From assembly GCF_001277195.1 (NCBI RefSeq), contig NZ_CP012268.1:1240001-1304000 (forward strand): a DNA stretch of 64,000 bases. Direction: 5' to 3'. A program made the translations under genes and the position numbers. Origin of the DNA: Cronobacter muytjensii ATCC 51329. GTDB taxonomy: Bacteria > Pseudomonadota > Gammaproteobacteria > Enterobacterales > Enterobacteriaceae. Shown here piece by piece: positions 43,418-52,190 of the stretch (the first letter of the stretch is position 1; every line of letters begins with the position of its first letter). A model generated the notes under the pieces. It was not told where the DNA came from and searched no databases. It saw only the letters and a list, made by a program, of their open reading frames with translations.

Positions 43418-46400
43418 ATGAATGATGTGAAGACGCTCTACCCGGAATACCGCATTAGCCCAACCGCGCTGCACGCCAGCGCCGCGCTTAACCACGTGGC
43501 GGCGACGCTGCCCGCGTTCGCGCGCGTGCTGGAGATTGGCTGCGGGGCAGGCGAGGCGCTGATTGCCCACGCCCGCGCCTGGCCGAACAGCATCGCGCTC
43601 GGTATCGATCTTGACGAAGGGCGTATCGGCGAAGGGCAACAGCAGATCCAGGCAAGCGGGCTTACCAATATTGAGCTGTTCGCCGCGGGTCTGGGCGATC
43701 TTCTGGCGGTGTCGCCGGGCGAGTTCGATTACATCATCATTCACGGGCGTTTTTCTTACACGGATGCCGACACGCGCGACGCGCTGCTGGGCTGGTGCCG
43801 TCGGCACCTTTCCGCGCAGGGCGTCATTGCGTATCACGCGGTTGCGCTGTCGGACAACGACGATGAGACGACGCTGCGTAACGCGCTGGCGTTCCACAGT
43901 GCGCGCGCCGCAAGCGAGGCAGAGAAGCTGTCTTCTGCGCGCGCCATGCTCGGCTATCTGGCGATGACGCTGCCGGACGGCGCGCTGAAAACGCAGGTGA
44001 CGGACGCCGAGGCGCTGGACGATGCCTCGCTCAGGAAGCGTTACCTGACCGGCGACGCGGCGACGGGTGATTACACCGATTTCGCCCGCGCGATGCAGGC
44101 GCTGGATCTGGATTGTATCGGCGACGCGCTGGCGCAGACCGACCTTGCCGCCTCTTACGGCGAGCGTCAGCAGCAGCTGCACGCGATGATTGCAGGCCAG
44201 AGCGACCGCCACAGCGCGCGTCAGTATCTCGATTTTGCGGTCAATCGCCGCGAGCGCTTTACGCTGCTCTGCGCCGCAGGCGCGGCGCAGCCGTCGTTCG
44301 TGCCGGATCTGGCCGTCCTTGAGTCGCTGCAGTGGGCGGGTAATTTCACGCGCGTGTTTACCATTAACGGGCTCGTGGTCAGCGGCCATATTTCACAGTC
44401 CGGCGTGCCGGTGCGCACCGAAAACCCGGTAACGCTGCAAATTCTCGACCTGCTGGGCGGCGCCTGGCCCATGAGCCTGAGCGTTGAACAGCTGGTCTTT
44501 AACTGCCGTCTGCCGGAGCGGCCGGGCGATGACACCCGCAAGCAGGTGCTGGAATCGCTGCGCGATCTCTTTTTGAACAACCTCGACGGGCTTCACTGGA
44601 GCGTTGCGCCGGGGCCGTATAACCTGGCGGATAACGACGTCTTAATGCCGGTAGCGCCATTTGCGCAAACCGATGACGACACCCACATCATGAACCTGTG
44701 GGGCGAGGCGGTGACCGTCACGCCCGCGCAGGCACGCTGGCTGCGCGACGGCATGCGCGCCACCGATGATGAGGCCTGGGCAAGTTTTACCACGCTGCGC
44801 CTTCGCGGCGTGCTGAAAGGCTCGCCGCTGGCGTGGAAAAACGCGATCCAGCCGTTCCTGCGCACCGGCAAGGTGGCGTGGCTGAAGCAATGTATCAATA
44901 CGCTGCTGCTGTTAAGCGTCAGCGAGAAGCGCGGCGGCCTGCTGTATAGCGAAACCAGCCTTGATGACGACAGCCAGACCGACAGCATCCACATGGACGC
45001 CGTTTATGAAGAAGCGAACCGGCTGATTGGCAAAGGCATGGCGAAAGAGGCGCGCGACTACACCCGCGCGCTGCTGGAAGACGACCCGCAGAATATGCAT
45101 ATCCTGCGCTGCTACTCGCGCACCTGCGTGCTGACCGGCGCGTGGGACGAGGCGCTGGACGCGCTCTGCCGCCTGATGGGCCATTACTTCTCAAGCCTTG
45201 ATATCTATTACGATCTGGCGACCGCGCTGCAAAAAACGCTCGATCATTTCAACGCCCGTAAAGTGGTGCGCGGCCTGCTGCGCCTCGATGAGAAAAACGG
45301 CGGGTTCTGGAACTCGCTGGCGACGCTCTACCACACCTACGGCGACATGACGCTTGCCGAAAAATGCGCCCGCGAGGCGTTCCGCTTCCAGCCGCGCAAC
45401 CCGCGCTATCTGGCGATGATGGGCGTGGTGCTGAGCGATAACCAGAAGCTCGACGAAGCGCGCTACTTCCTTGAGAAGTCGCTGGAACTCGCCCCGCAGG
45501 ATTTCGACTGTTTCACCAGCCTGCTGTTTGTGATGACGCACGATAACCGCGTCAGCGCGCAGGAGCTGCTGGCGAAGCACCGCGAGTATGGCGAGCGCGT
45601 CACGGCCGCCGCCGCGCGCAGCGCGCTCGACCTGCCGCTGAATAATGTCAAAGACCCCCACCGCAAACTGCGCGTCGGGTTTGTCTCAGGCGATCTTCGC
45701 ACCCACCCGGTGAGCAACTTCCTGCTGCCGTTCTGGGACTCCTTTGACCGCACGCAGTTTGAGCTGGTGGGCTATAACGCCGCGCCGATGAAAGATGAGG
45801 TCACCGATCACCTGAGCGCGGGCGCCGTGCTGTGGCGTGATGTTTATCAGTTAAGCGATCGCGAGCTGGCGCGCCAGATCAATGACGATGGCGTGGACAT
45901 TCTTATCGATCTCTCCGGGCACACGACCTGGACGCGGCTGCCGATGTTCGCGCTGCGCCCGGCGCCGCTGCAAATGACCTGGATTGGCTACCCTGGCACC
46001 ACCGGCGTACCGGCGATGGATTACCGTCTGCTCTCCTCAACGCTCGCAAGCCCGCCAGGGCTCGCAGAACAGTTTACCGAGCAGATCCTCTGGGTGCCGA
46101 TGCGCAAAATTTTCGAGCCGCATCCGCAAAGCCCGGACGTCAACCCGCTGCCGGCGCTGCGTAACGGCCACCTGACCTTTGCAAGCTTCAACCGCCCGAA
46201 AAAGGTCAACGACGAAGTGCTCGAACTCTGGGCGCAGATCCTGGTGCGCGAGCCGAGCGCGAAGCTGTTGATGGGCTTTATGGCCGATGACGAGATGATA
46301 ACGATGATGACGCGCCGCCTGACGCATTTCGGCGCGCGCCCTGAGCAGCTCATTTTCAAAACGCGCACCGGGCTTATCGGGTATCTCGAATATCACCATC

Positions 46401-46771
46401 ACATCGATATTTTGCTCGACGCCTTCCCGTATACCGGCGGCACCACCACCAACCACGGCGCGTGGATGGGCGTGCCGACGCTCACCCTCTGCGGCGAGAC
46501 GATGGCGGGGCGTCAGGGCGTGGACATTATGAACGGCTATGGACTGCCGGAATTCGTGGCGAACGATAAAGCGGACTACGTCGACAAAGCGCTCTCCTGG
46601 CAGGGCCGCTTTGAAGAACTGAACGCGATTCGTCTCTCCATGCGCAGCCGCATCCCGACGGATAACGCCGACGGGTTCCGGGTGGCTGACACCTTTGAAA
46701 AAGGGCTGCGCGAGGCGTGGAAAATTTACTGTACCGCAGAGGCGCCGCGTTCGTTCTTTGTTGAGGAATAA
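43418..46771 (+). CDS. methyltransferase-TPR-GT41 fusion (O-GlcNAc-transferase-like)
   Basis: The 1117-residue protein has: a class I methyltransferase (about 30-150, SAM loop VLEIGCGAGE at 37-46); a methyltransferase-regulatory-like region (about 205-290); a winged-helix-like region (about 370-500); TPR repeats (about 528-710); and a GT41 catalytic domain (about 735-1095). In the last, RVGFVSGDLRTHPVSNF holds His763, matching the OGT catalytic histidine, ASFNRPKKV holds Lys929 in the position of the UDP-binding lysine, and DAFPYTGGTTTNHGAWMG is the phosphate-binding loop. It probably O-glycosylates flagellin Ser/Thr and methylates the glycan or protein. The UDP- or dTDP-donor is unknown. It follows the DXD transferase by 21 nt. 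Confidence 0.85.
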   Translation: MNDVKTLYPEYRISPTALHASAALNHVAATLPAFARVLEIGCGAGEALIAHARAWPNSIALGIDLDEGRIGEGQQQIQASGLTNIELFAAGLGDLLAVSPGEFDYIIIHGRFSYTDADTRDALLGWCRRHLSAQGVIAYHAVALSDNDDETTLRNALAFHSARAASEAEKLSSARAMLGYLAMTLPDGALKTQVTDAEALDDASLRKRYLTGDAATGDYTDFARAMQALDLDCIGDALAQTDLAASYGERQQQLHAMIAGQSDRHSARQYLDFAVNRRERFTLLCAAGAAQPSFVPDLAVLESLQWAGNFTRVFTINGLVVSGHISQSGVPVRTENPVTLQILDLLGGAWPMSLSVEQLVFNCRLPERPGDDTRKQVLESLRDLFLNNLDGLHWSVAPGPYNLADNDVLMPVAPFAQTDDDTHIMNLWGEAVTVTPAQARWLRDGMRATDDEAWASFTTLRLRGVLKGSPLAWKNAIQPFLRTGKVAWLKQCINTLLLLSVSEKRGGLLYSETSLDDDSQTDSIHMDAVYEEANRLIGKGMAKEARDYTRALLEDDPQNMHILRCYSRTCVLTGAWDEALDALCRLMGHYFSSLDIYYDLATALQKTLDHFNARKVVRGLLRLDEKNGGFWNSLATLYHTYGDMTLAEKCAREAFRFQPRNPRYLAMMGVVLSDNQKLDEARYFLEKSLELAPQDFDCFTSLLFVMTHDNRVSAQELLAKHREYGERVTAAAARSALDLPLNNVKDPHRKLRVGFVSGDLRTHPVSNFLLPFWDSFDRTQFELVGYNAAPMKDEVTDHLSAGAVLWRDVYQLSDRELARQINDDGVDILIDLSGHTTWTRLPMFALRPAPLQMTWIGYPGTTGVPAMDYRLLSSTLASPPGLAEQFTEQILWVPMRKIFEPHPQSPDVNPLPALRNGHLTFASFNRPKKVNDEVLELWAQILVREPSAKLLMGFMADDEMITMMTRRLTHFGARPEQLIFKTRTGLIGYLEYHHHIDILLDAFPYTGGTTTNHGAWMGVPTLTLCGETMAGRQGVDIMNGYGLPEFVANDKADYVDKALSWQGRFEELNAIRLSMRSRIPTDNADGFRVADTFEKGLREAWKIYCTAEAPRSFFVEE

Positions 46772-46840
46772 CGCGTCGCGACGGCATTACCCATACCGGC
46801 CGGGGCCGGCAACGTTTGGTGTAAAACACCGAGGTGTATC

Positions 46841-47974
46841 ATGCAAAATCTTTTTGTCACCAGCCCGCTGCTGCCGCCGCTGGAAGAGTTTATCCCGTAT
46901 CTTGAACAGATCTGGGAAAACAAATACCTGACCAACGGCGGCCCGTTTCATCAGGAGCTGGAAACCCGGCTCGCTGAATATCTGGGCGTGGAACACCTCT
47001 GCCTGTTTTCCAACGGCACGCTGGCGCTCCTGACCGCGCTGCAGGCGCTGCGCATTACGGGTGAAGTGATTACCACCCCGTATTCGTTCGTCGCCACCTC
47101 GCACTCGCTGCTGTGGAACGGCCTGACGCCGGTGTTCGCCGATATCGATCCGGTCACCTGTAACATCGATCCGAACAAAATCGAACAGCTGATCACGCCA
47201 GCGACCTCTGCAATTCTGCCGGTCCACTGCTACGGCCTGCCGTGCGATGTCGACAAAATTCAGTCCATCGCCGACGCCTGGGGCCTGAAAGTGATTTACG
47301 ACGCCGCGCATGCGTTCGGCGTGAAGAAAAATCACCAGAGCATCCTCAACTGCGGCGATCTGTCGATTCTGAGTTTCCACGCGACCAAAGTCTTCAACAC
47401 CTTTGAAGGCGGGGCAATTATTTGCCCGGATGCGCGCATGAAGCAGCGTATCGACTACCTGAAAAACTTCGGTTTCGCGGGCGAAACTACCGTGGTGGCG
47501 CCGGGCATCAACGCCAAAATGAACGAAGTACAGGCGGCGTTCGGCCTGGTGCAGCTTGGGCATATCGATAACGCGCTGGCAAGCCGCGCGGCTATCCACG
47601 ACCGCTACTGCGAATGGCTCGCCGATATCCCTGGCATCGAAACCTTCAGCGCGCCGGACGACGTGGAGTGGAATCACTCTTACTTCCCGATCCGCGTGAA
47701 TGACGACTTCCCGGTGAGCCGCGACGCGCTCTATGAGGCGCTGAAAGCCGAAAATATCTATTCGCGCCGCTATTTCTACCCGCTTATCAGCGCGTTCTCG
47801 ATGTACCGCCATTTGCCGTCGGCGCAGCCGCAACACCTGCCGATAGCGACCGGCATCGCCGAGCGCATCCTGTGTCTGCCGATCTTCCCGGATCTGACCG
47901 AAGAGGATCAGCGCCGCGTGGTCGACGCCATCCGCGCGCAGGCCGCGCTCGGCCTTGCGGAGAAAGTGGCATGA
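46841..47974 (+). CDS. DegT/DnrJ/EryC1 sugar aminotransferase (VioA-like)
   Basis: The 377-residue PLP enzyme has SFHATKVFNTFEGG with PLP lysine Lys183, DAAHAFG at 154-160 and YSFVATSHS near 81-89. It resembles VioA and FdtB, which aminate dTDP-4-keto-6-deoxyglucose or its 3-keto isomer. The expected product is a 4-amino-4,6-dideoxy sugar nucleotide. No rmlA/rmlB is in the window, so the keto sugar must come from the enterobacterial common antigen or O-antigen pool. GAGGTG precedes the ATG. It overlaps the next gene by 4 nt. Confidence 0.87.
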   Translation: MQNLFVTSPLLPPLEEFIPYLEQIWENKYLTNGGPFHQELETRLAEYLGVEHLCLFSNGTLALLTALQALRITGEVITTPYSFVATSHSLLWNGLTPVFADIDPVTCNIDPNKIEQLITPATSAILPVHCYGLPCDVDKIQSIADAWGLKVIYDAAHAFGVKKNHQSILNCGDLSILSFHATKVFNTFEGGAIICPDARMKQRIDYLKNFGFAGETTVVAPGINAKMNEVQAAFGLVQLGHIDNALASRAAIHDRYCEWLADIPGIETFSAPDDVEWNHSYFPIRVNDDFPVSRDALYEALKAENIYSRRYFYPLISAFSMYRHLPSAQPQHLPIATGIAERILCLPIFPDLTEEDQRRVVDAIRAQAALGLAEKVA

Positions 47975-48609
47975 AGCTTGGCATTTACGGCGCGGGCGGG
48001 TTAGGGCGCGAGGTGCTGACGCTGGCGCGCGCCATGAATCAGTGTACGTCGCGCTGGAGCGAGATTTTCTTTATCGATGACGTGACCGACGCGCGTGAGG
48101 TTTATGGCGCGGCGGTGCTGCGTTTCGACGCGCGCCCGGCGGACTGCGAAGTGGCTATCGCTATCGGCGAGCCGGCGCTGCGCCAGCGTCTCGCGCAGAA
48201 GCTGGCGGGCGTCGCGCCGCTCGCCACGCTTATTCACCCGAATGTCGATATCCCGACACAGAGCGAAATTCGCCCCGGCGCGATTATCTGCGACGGCGCG
48301 TTTATCTCCTGCGGCGTCACGATTGGCGAAAACGTGCTGATCCAGCCGCGCGCCTGTGTGGGCCATGACTGTGTTATCGGCGCGTACAGCGTGGTCTCAA
48401 GCCTGGTGGCGCTCGCGGGCCACTGCGAGGTGGGCGAGCGCGTGTTTATCGGCATGAACAGTTGCGTGAAAGAACAGACCCGCATCGGCGATGACGCCAT
48501 CGTCGGGATGGGGTCTGCGGTATTCAGCGACGTGGCGGACGCCACGATCGTACTGGGCAACCCGGCCAGGGCGATGCGCCAGAACACCCAGGGCAAGGTG
48601 TTTAAATAA
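47971..48609 (+). CDS. NeuD/PglD-type hexapeptide acyltransferase
   Basis: The 212-residue protein has a Rossmann-like N-terminal domain (GIYGAGGLGREVL at 4-16) and a left-handed beta-helix of hexapeptide repeats (IRPGAIICDGAFISCGVTIG and following), ending with VLGNPARAM. This is the PglD/NeuD plan for N-acylation of a 4-amino sugar nucleotide. Its position right after the aminotransferase, with ACP next, suggests it takes the acyl group from the dedicated ACP rather than from acetyl-CoA. Confidence 0.87.
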   Translation: MKLGIYGAGGLGREVLTLARAMNQCTSRWSEIFFIDDVTDAREVYGAAVLRFDARPADCEVAIAIGEPALRQRLAQKLAGVAPLATLIHPNVDIPTQSEIRPGAIICDGAFISCGVTIGENVLIQPRACVGHDCVIGAYSVVSSLVALAGHCEVGERVFIGMNSCVKEQTRIGDDAIVGMGSAVFSDVADATIVLGNPARAMRQNTQGKVFK

Positions 48610-48646
48610 GCGCCGCGACAGAACATTTTTTATCTGGAGTATGACC

Positions 48647-48886
48647 ATGACTAACTTAGCGAAATACAACACCATTTTTATGGAAACCTTTGAAGTGCCG
48701 GAAGACGTGCTGGCGGACTACAAATATCAGGACACCCCGTCCTGGGATTCGGTCGGCCACATGACCATGATCGCCGCACTGGAAGAGACCTTCGACATCA
48801 TGATGGACACCGAAGACATCATCGATTTCTCCTCCTGGCAGAAGGGCAAAGAGATCCTGCAAAAATACGATGTAGAAATCGCCTGA
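48647..48886 (+). CDS. dedicated acyl carrier protein
   Basis: The 79-residue acidic protein has the phosphopantetheine site WDSVGHM (Ser35) and the typical three-helix acidic profile. ATG 48647 is chosen over 48641 because GGAG then lies 7 nt upstream. It presumably carries the acyl intermediate for the neighbouring reductases, ligase and LuxE/LuxC pair. It is not the housekeeping AcpP (sequence and context differ). Confidence 0.88.
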   Translation: MTNLAKYNTIFMETFEVPEDVLADYKYQDTPSWDSVGHMTMIAALEETFDIMMDTEDIIDFSSWQKGKEILQKYDVEIA

Positions 48887-48902
48887 TATGACGGAGGTCA
48901 GC

Positions 48903-49646
48903 ATGCTGCTCGCGGGAAAAAACGCGGTGATCACCGGCTGTTTACAGGGGATCGGCAACGCCACGATGGTGGCCTACGCACGCCACGGGGCCAATATCTT
49001 CGCCTGCGTTCAGCAGGAAGATGCGGCGTTCAGCGCGCAAATCGCCGGGCTGGCTGAACAATACGGCGTGACCATTACGCCGGTTTGCTTCGACCTGCTG
49101 GACGACGCGTCCATCAAGCAGGCCGCGATGGCGATCCAGAAAGCGAAAGTGCCGGTGGATATCCTGGTGAACGTGGCGGGCGTCACGCTCGACGCGCTGT
49201 TCCCGATGGTTACGATGGAGCAGCTGCACAAGACCTTCGCTATCAACTTCTTTTCACAGATGGTGTTCACCCAGTACCTCACCCGCCTGATGCTGCGCAA
49301 TAAACGCGGCAGCATCATTAACATCGCCAGTATTTCGGGCCTGGACGGCAACAGCGGGCAACTCGCTTACGCCGCCTCCAAAGCGGCGATGGTGGCGGCG
49401 ACCAAAACGCTCTCCATTGAGCTGGCACCGCAGGGCATTCGCGTGAATGCGGTGGCGCCGGGCGTCATCGCCACGCCGATGACGGAGAATCTGGCAAGCG
49501 ACGTGGTGGAAAGCAAGCTCGCGCAGAGCGCGCTGCGCCGTACCGGGCGTGCGGATGAAGTGGCCGACACGCTGGTCTGGCTCGGCTCTGACGCCGCAAG
49601 CTACGTGACAGGTCAGGTGGTGCGCGTCGACGGCGGTATCGGCTGA
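48903..49646 (+). CDS. FabG-like short-chain reductase 1
   Basis: The 247-residue SDR has TGCLQGIG (16-23 region), NVAGVT, the serine in NIASISG and YAASK. The family includes 3-oxoacyl-ACP reductases, and the ACP gene sits 17 nt upstream. The ATG at 48903 follows GGAGGT; the in-frame ATG at 48888 is upstream of that site. It differs from SDR 2 over its whole length, so they are not a recent tandem copy. Confidence 0.9.
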   Translation: MLLAGKNAVITGCLQGIGNATMVAYARHGANIFACVQQEDAAFSAQIAGLAEQYGVTITPVCFDLLDDASIKQAAMAIQKAKVPVDILVNVAGVTLDALFPMVTMEQLHKTFAINFFSQMVFTQYLTRLMLRNKRGSIINIASISGLDGNSGQLAYAASKAAMVAATKTLSIELAPQGIRVNAVAPGVIATPMTENLASDVVESKLAQSALRRTGRADEVADTLVWLGSDAASYVTGQVVRVDGGIG

Positions 49647-49663
49647 ATTAAAAGGGGAAGCCC

Positions 49664-50407
49664 ATGTTGTTAAAAGAGAAAAACGTCATTATCACCGGCT
49701 GCGCGCGCGGCATCGGGCGCGCGATGGTGGAGGCTTTCGCCGCTGAGGGGGCCTGTATTTATGCGCATGCCCGCGGCGAAACGCCGGAATTTCTGGCCGA
49801 CATGGCGGCGCTGGCCGAACGCTATCAGGTGGAGATCTGGCCGTTGTGCTTTGATCTGACGGATAACGACGCGATGAAAGGCGCGGTCAAACGCCTGATG
49901 AGCGATAAACGCCCGTTACATGCGCTGGTGAACAATGCGGGCGTCACCTGGAACGCGCTGTTTCAGATGACCTCCATGCAGGCGCTGCGCGATCAGTTTG
50001 AAGTGAACTTCTTCTCGCTGTTCAGCTTTACGCAAATGGTGTCGAAGCTGATGACGCGCCAGCGTTTCGGCAGCATTGTGAATATCGCCTCCACCGCCGC
50101 CGAAGACGGCAACGCCGGTAAAGCGGCCTACGGCGCGGCCAAAGCGGCCGTCGTCGCGCTCACCCGCACCATCGCCACCGAGCTTGGCGAGCAGGGTATT
50201 CGCGCCAACTGTATCGCGCCGGGCATGACCGAAACCGACATGCTCTCGACCATGCCGGATTACATCATTGAAGAGACGCGTAACGGCACCGATCTGCGTC
50301 GCCTCGGCGCGCCGCAGGAGATTGCCGCCGCCGCCGTCTGGCTGGCGTCGGATCTGTCGTCGTACGTGACCGGACAGACCATCCGCGTTGACGGTGGCCT
50401 GCGATGA
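49664..50407 (+). CDS. FabG-like short-chain reductase 2
   Basis: The 247-residue SDR has TGCARGIG, NNAGVT, the serine in NIASTAAED and YGAAK. It probably reduces a 3-oxo or 2-keto acyl group or a sugar carbonyl. AAAAGGGGAAG precedes the ATG. It overlaps the transketolase N-terminal gene by 4 nt. Confidence 0.9.
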   Translation: MLLKEKNVIITGCARGIGRAMVEAFAAEGACIYAHARGETPEFLADMAALAERYQVEIWPLCFDLTDNDAMKGAVKRLMSDKRPLHALVNNAGVTWNALFQMTSMQALRDQFEVNFFSLFSFTQMVSKLMTRQRFGSIVNIASTAAEDGNAGKAAYGAAKAAVVALTRTIATELGEQGIRANCIAPGMTETDMLSTMPDYIIEETRNGTDLRRLGAPQEIAAAAVWLASDLSSYVTGQTIRVDGGLR

Positions 50408-51225
50408 ACGCCTGCGTTGCTAAGCTTATCGATGACGCGCGCGCCATTCGCCAGTCGATTATTCGCACCGCCAGCGCGGCGCCGGTAGACGGCGTTCACC
50501 TTGGCCCTGCGCTCTCAATGGTGGAAATCGCCGCCGCGCTGTATGGCGCGGTGATGCGCTTTGATCCTAAAAACATGGCGTCGATGGCGCGCGACCGTTT
50601 TCTGCTCAGCAAAGGCCACGCGGCGCTCGCGCTCTACGCCACGCTGCACCACTACGGCGTGCTGAGCGATGACGAGCTGGCGACGTTTGACCACAGCGGC
50701 TCGCGCTTTCCGGCGCTGACGCCGATGAACCCGCCGCTCGGCATCGATTTTGCGGGCGGTTCGCTCGGCATGGGCGTCGGTTACGCCTGCGGCGCGGCGC
50801 TAGCCCAGCGGCTGCGCGGCGAGCGCTGGCACCACTACATTGTGCTGGGCGACGGCGAATGCAACGAAGGCTCCGTCTGGGAGAGCGCGTTTTTCGCCGC
50901 CCAGCAGGGGCTGGATCAGCTGACCGCTATCGTCGACTGCAACGGTTTCCAGTCCGACTGGTCATGCGAGCAGACGATCAAAATGGATTTCCCGGCGCTG
51001 TGGGCCGCCTGCGGCTGGCATGTGGAAACCTGCGATGGTCATGACATTCCGGCGCTGCTGGCCGCGCTCGACGCGCCATCCCACGGCAAGCCGAAAGCCA
51101 TTGTGGCGCGCACCGTGAAAGGTAAAGGGGTGTCGTTTATGGAGCATAACAACGCGTTTCATCGCGCCCGTTTATCGGCGGCGCAGCGCGACGCCGCGCT
51201 TGCAGAACTGGAGGCCAACCCATGA
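50404..51225 (+). CDS. transketolase, N-terminal (ThDP-binding) subunit
   Basis: The 273-residue protein has the ThDP/Mg motif GDGECNEG (158-165 region) followed by VWESAFFAAQQGLDQLTAIVDCNG, and LGPALSMVEIAAALYG. It corresponds to the PP domain of transketolase, split from the Pyr domain encoded next. Overlaps 4 nt at each side. Split transketolases occur in archaea and in specialised-metabolite clusters; here a C2 (glycolaldehyde) transfer to an aldehyde is possible. Confidence 0.92.
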   Translation: MNACVAKLIDDARAIRQSIIRTASAAPVDGVHLGPALSMVEIAAALYGAVMRFDPKNMASMARDRFLLSKGHAALALYATLHHYGVLSDDELATFDHSGSRFPALTPMNPPLGIDFAGGSLGMGVGYACGAALAQRLRGERWHHYIVLGDGECNEGSVWESAFFAAQQGLDQLTAIVDCNGFQSDWSCEQTIKMDFPALWAACGWHVETCDGHDIPALLAALDAPSHGKPKAIVARTVKGKGVSFMEHNNAFHRARLSAAQRDAALAELEANP

Positions 51226-52190
51226 GCCTGACGATAACGCCTGCCGAAATCCGTGCCTGGTCGATGATGGGCACGCGCGGCACCTTTGGCGTGACGCTGT
51301 TAAAGCTTGCCGGGGAAAATCCGGCGCTGGTCGGCCTGACCGCCGATCTCGCCATCACCTCCGGGATGGAGCGCTTTAGCACAACCTACCCGGAGCGCTT
51401 TTATAATCTCGGCATCGCCGAGCAGAATTTAATCGGCGTGGCGGCGGGCATGGCCTCTCAGGGGCTGGTGCCGTTCGCCACCACGTTTGCTAATTTCGCG
51501 GCGCTGCGCGCCTGCGAGCAGATGCGCCACTATCTCGGCTATCTGCAAGAGAACGTCAAAGTGGTGGGGCTCGCCTCTGGTTTTGCGATGGGGATGTTCG
51601 GCACCACGCATTACGGTATCGAAGATATCGCCACGCTGCGCGCGATTTCCGGGCTGACTATTCTCTCGCCCGCCGACGCGACGGCGACAGCGCAGCTCAC
51701 GGAACTGGCCGCGCGCCACCACGGCCCGGTCTATCTGCGCCTGACCGGCGGTATGCGTACCCCGGTCGTGTACCCCGAGCAGGCGGTGTTTGAGCTCGGT
51801 AAGGCGATGCGCCTGCGTGACGGCGAGGATATCGCGCTGGTGGCTACCGGCAGCATGGTCGCCGTGGCGCTGAAAGCCGCCGTGGCGCTGGAAGCGCACG
51901 GGCTACGCTGCGCGGTTATCGATATGCATACCATTAAACCGCTCGATACCGACACGCTGAAAAGCCTGTTCGGCCATCGTCTGCTGGTGACGCTGGAAGA
52001 ACATAGCGTGGTCGGCGGGCTGGGCGGCGCGGTGGCGGAATATCTCGCTGAACAGGGCGGGGCGCCGCGCCTGTTGCGGCTCGGCATTCCACAGGGCTAC
52101 GGCCCGGCGGGCGAATACGCCTGGAAGCTGGAGCAGTGCGGCTTAACGGCCCCGCAAGTGACACAACAGATTCTGGACGCGGTGTTATGA
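51222..52190 (+). CDS. transketolase, C-terminal (Pyr) subunit
   Basis: The 322-residue protein holds the Pyr domain (YNLGIAEQNLIGVAAGMA with the conserved Glu that activates ThDP) and the C-terminal domain. It pairs with the previous gene to form an active transketolase. The stop overlaps the ligase start by 4 nt. Confidence 0.92.
   Translation: MSLTITPAEIRAWSMMGTRGTFGVTLLKLAGENPALVGLTADLAITSGMERFSTTYPERFYNLGIAEQNLIGVAAGMASQGLVPFATTFANFAALRACEQMRHYLGYLQENVKVVGLASGFAMGMFGTTHYGIEDIATLRAISGLTILSPADATATAQLTELAARHHGPVYLRLTGGMRTPVVYPEQAVFELGKAMRLRDGEDIALVATGSMVAVALKAAVALEAHGLRCAVIDMHTIKPLDTDTLKSLFGHRLLVTLEEHSVVGGLGGAVAEYLAEQGGAPRLLRLGIPQGYGPAGEYAWKLEQCGLTAPQVTQQILDAVL

Noticed and set aside
43409..44389. 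326-codon minus-strand frame opposite the start of the GT41 fusion
   Set aside because: It lies fully antisense to a gene with clear domains; the Arg/His/Val-rich product matches no family.
48903..50407. Recent tandem gene duplication of the two SDR genes
   Set aside because: Both are 247 residues but their sequences differ widely along their whole length, so any duplication is old or they were recruited separately.
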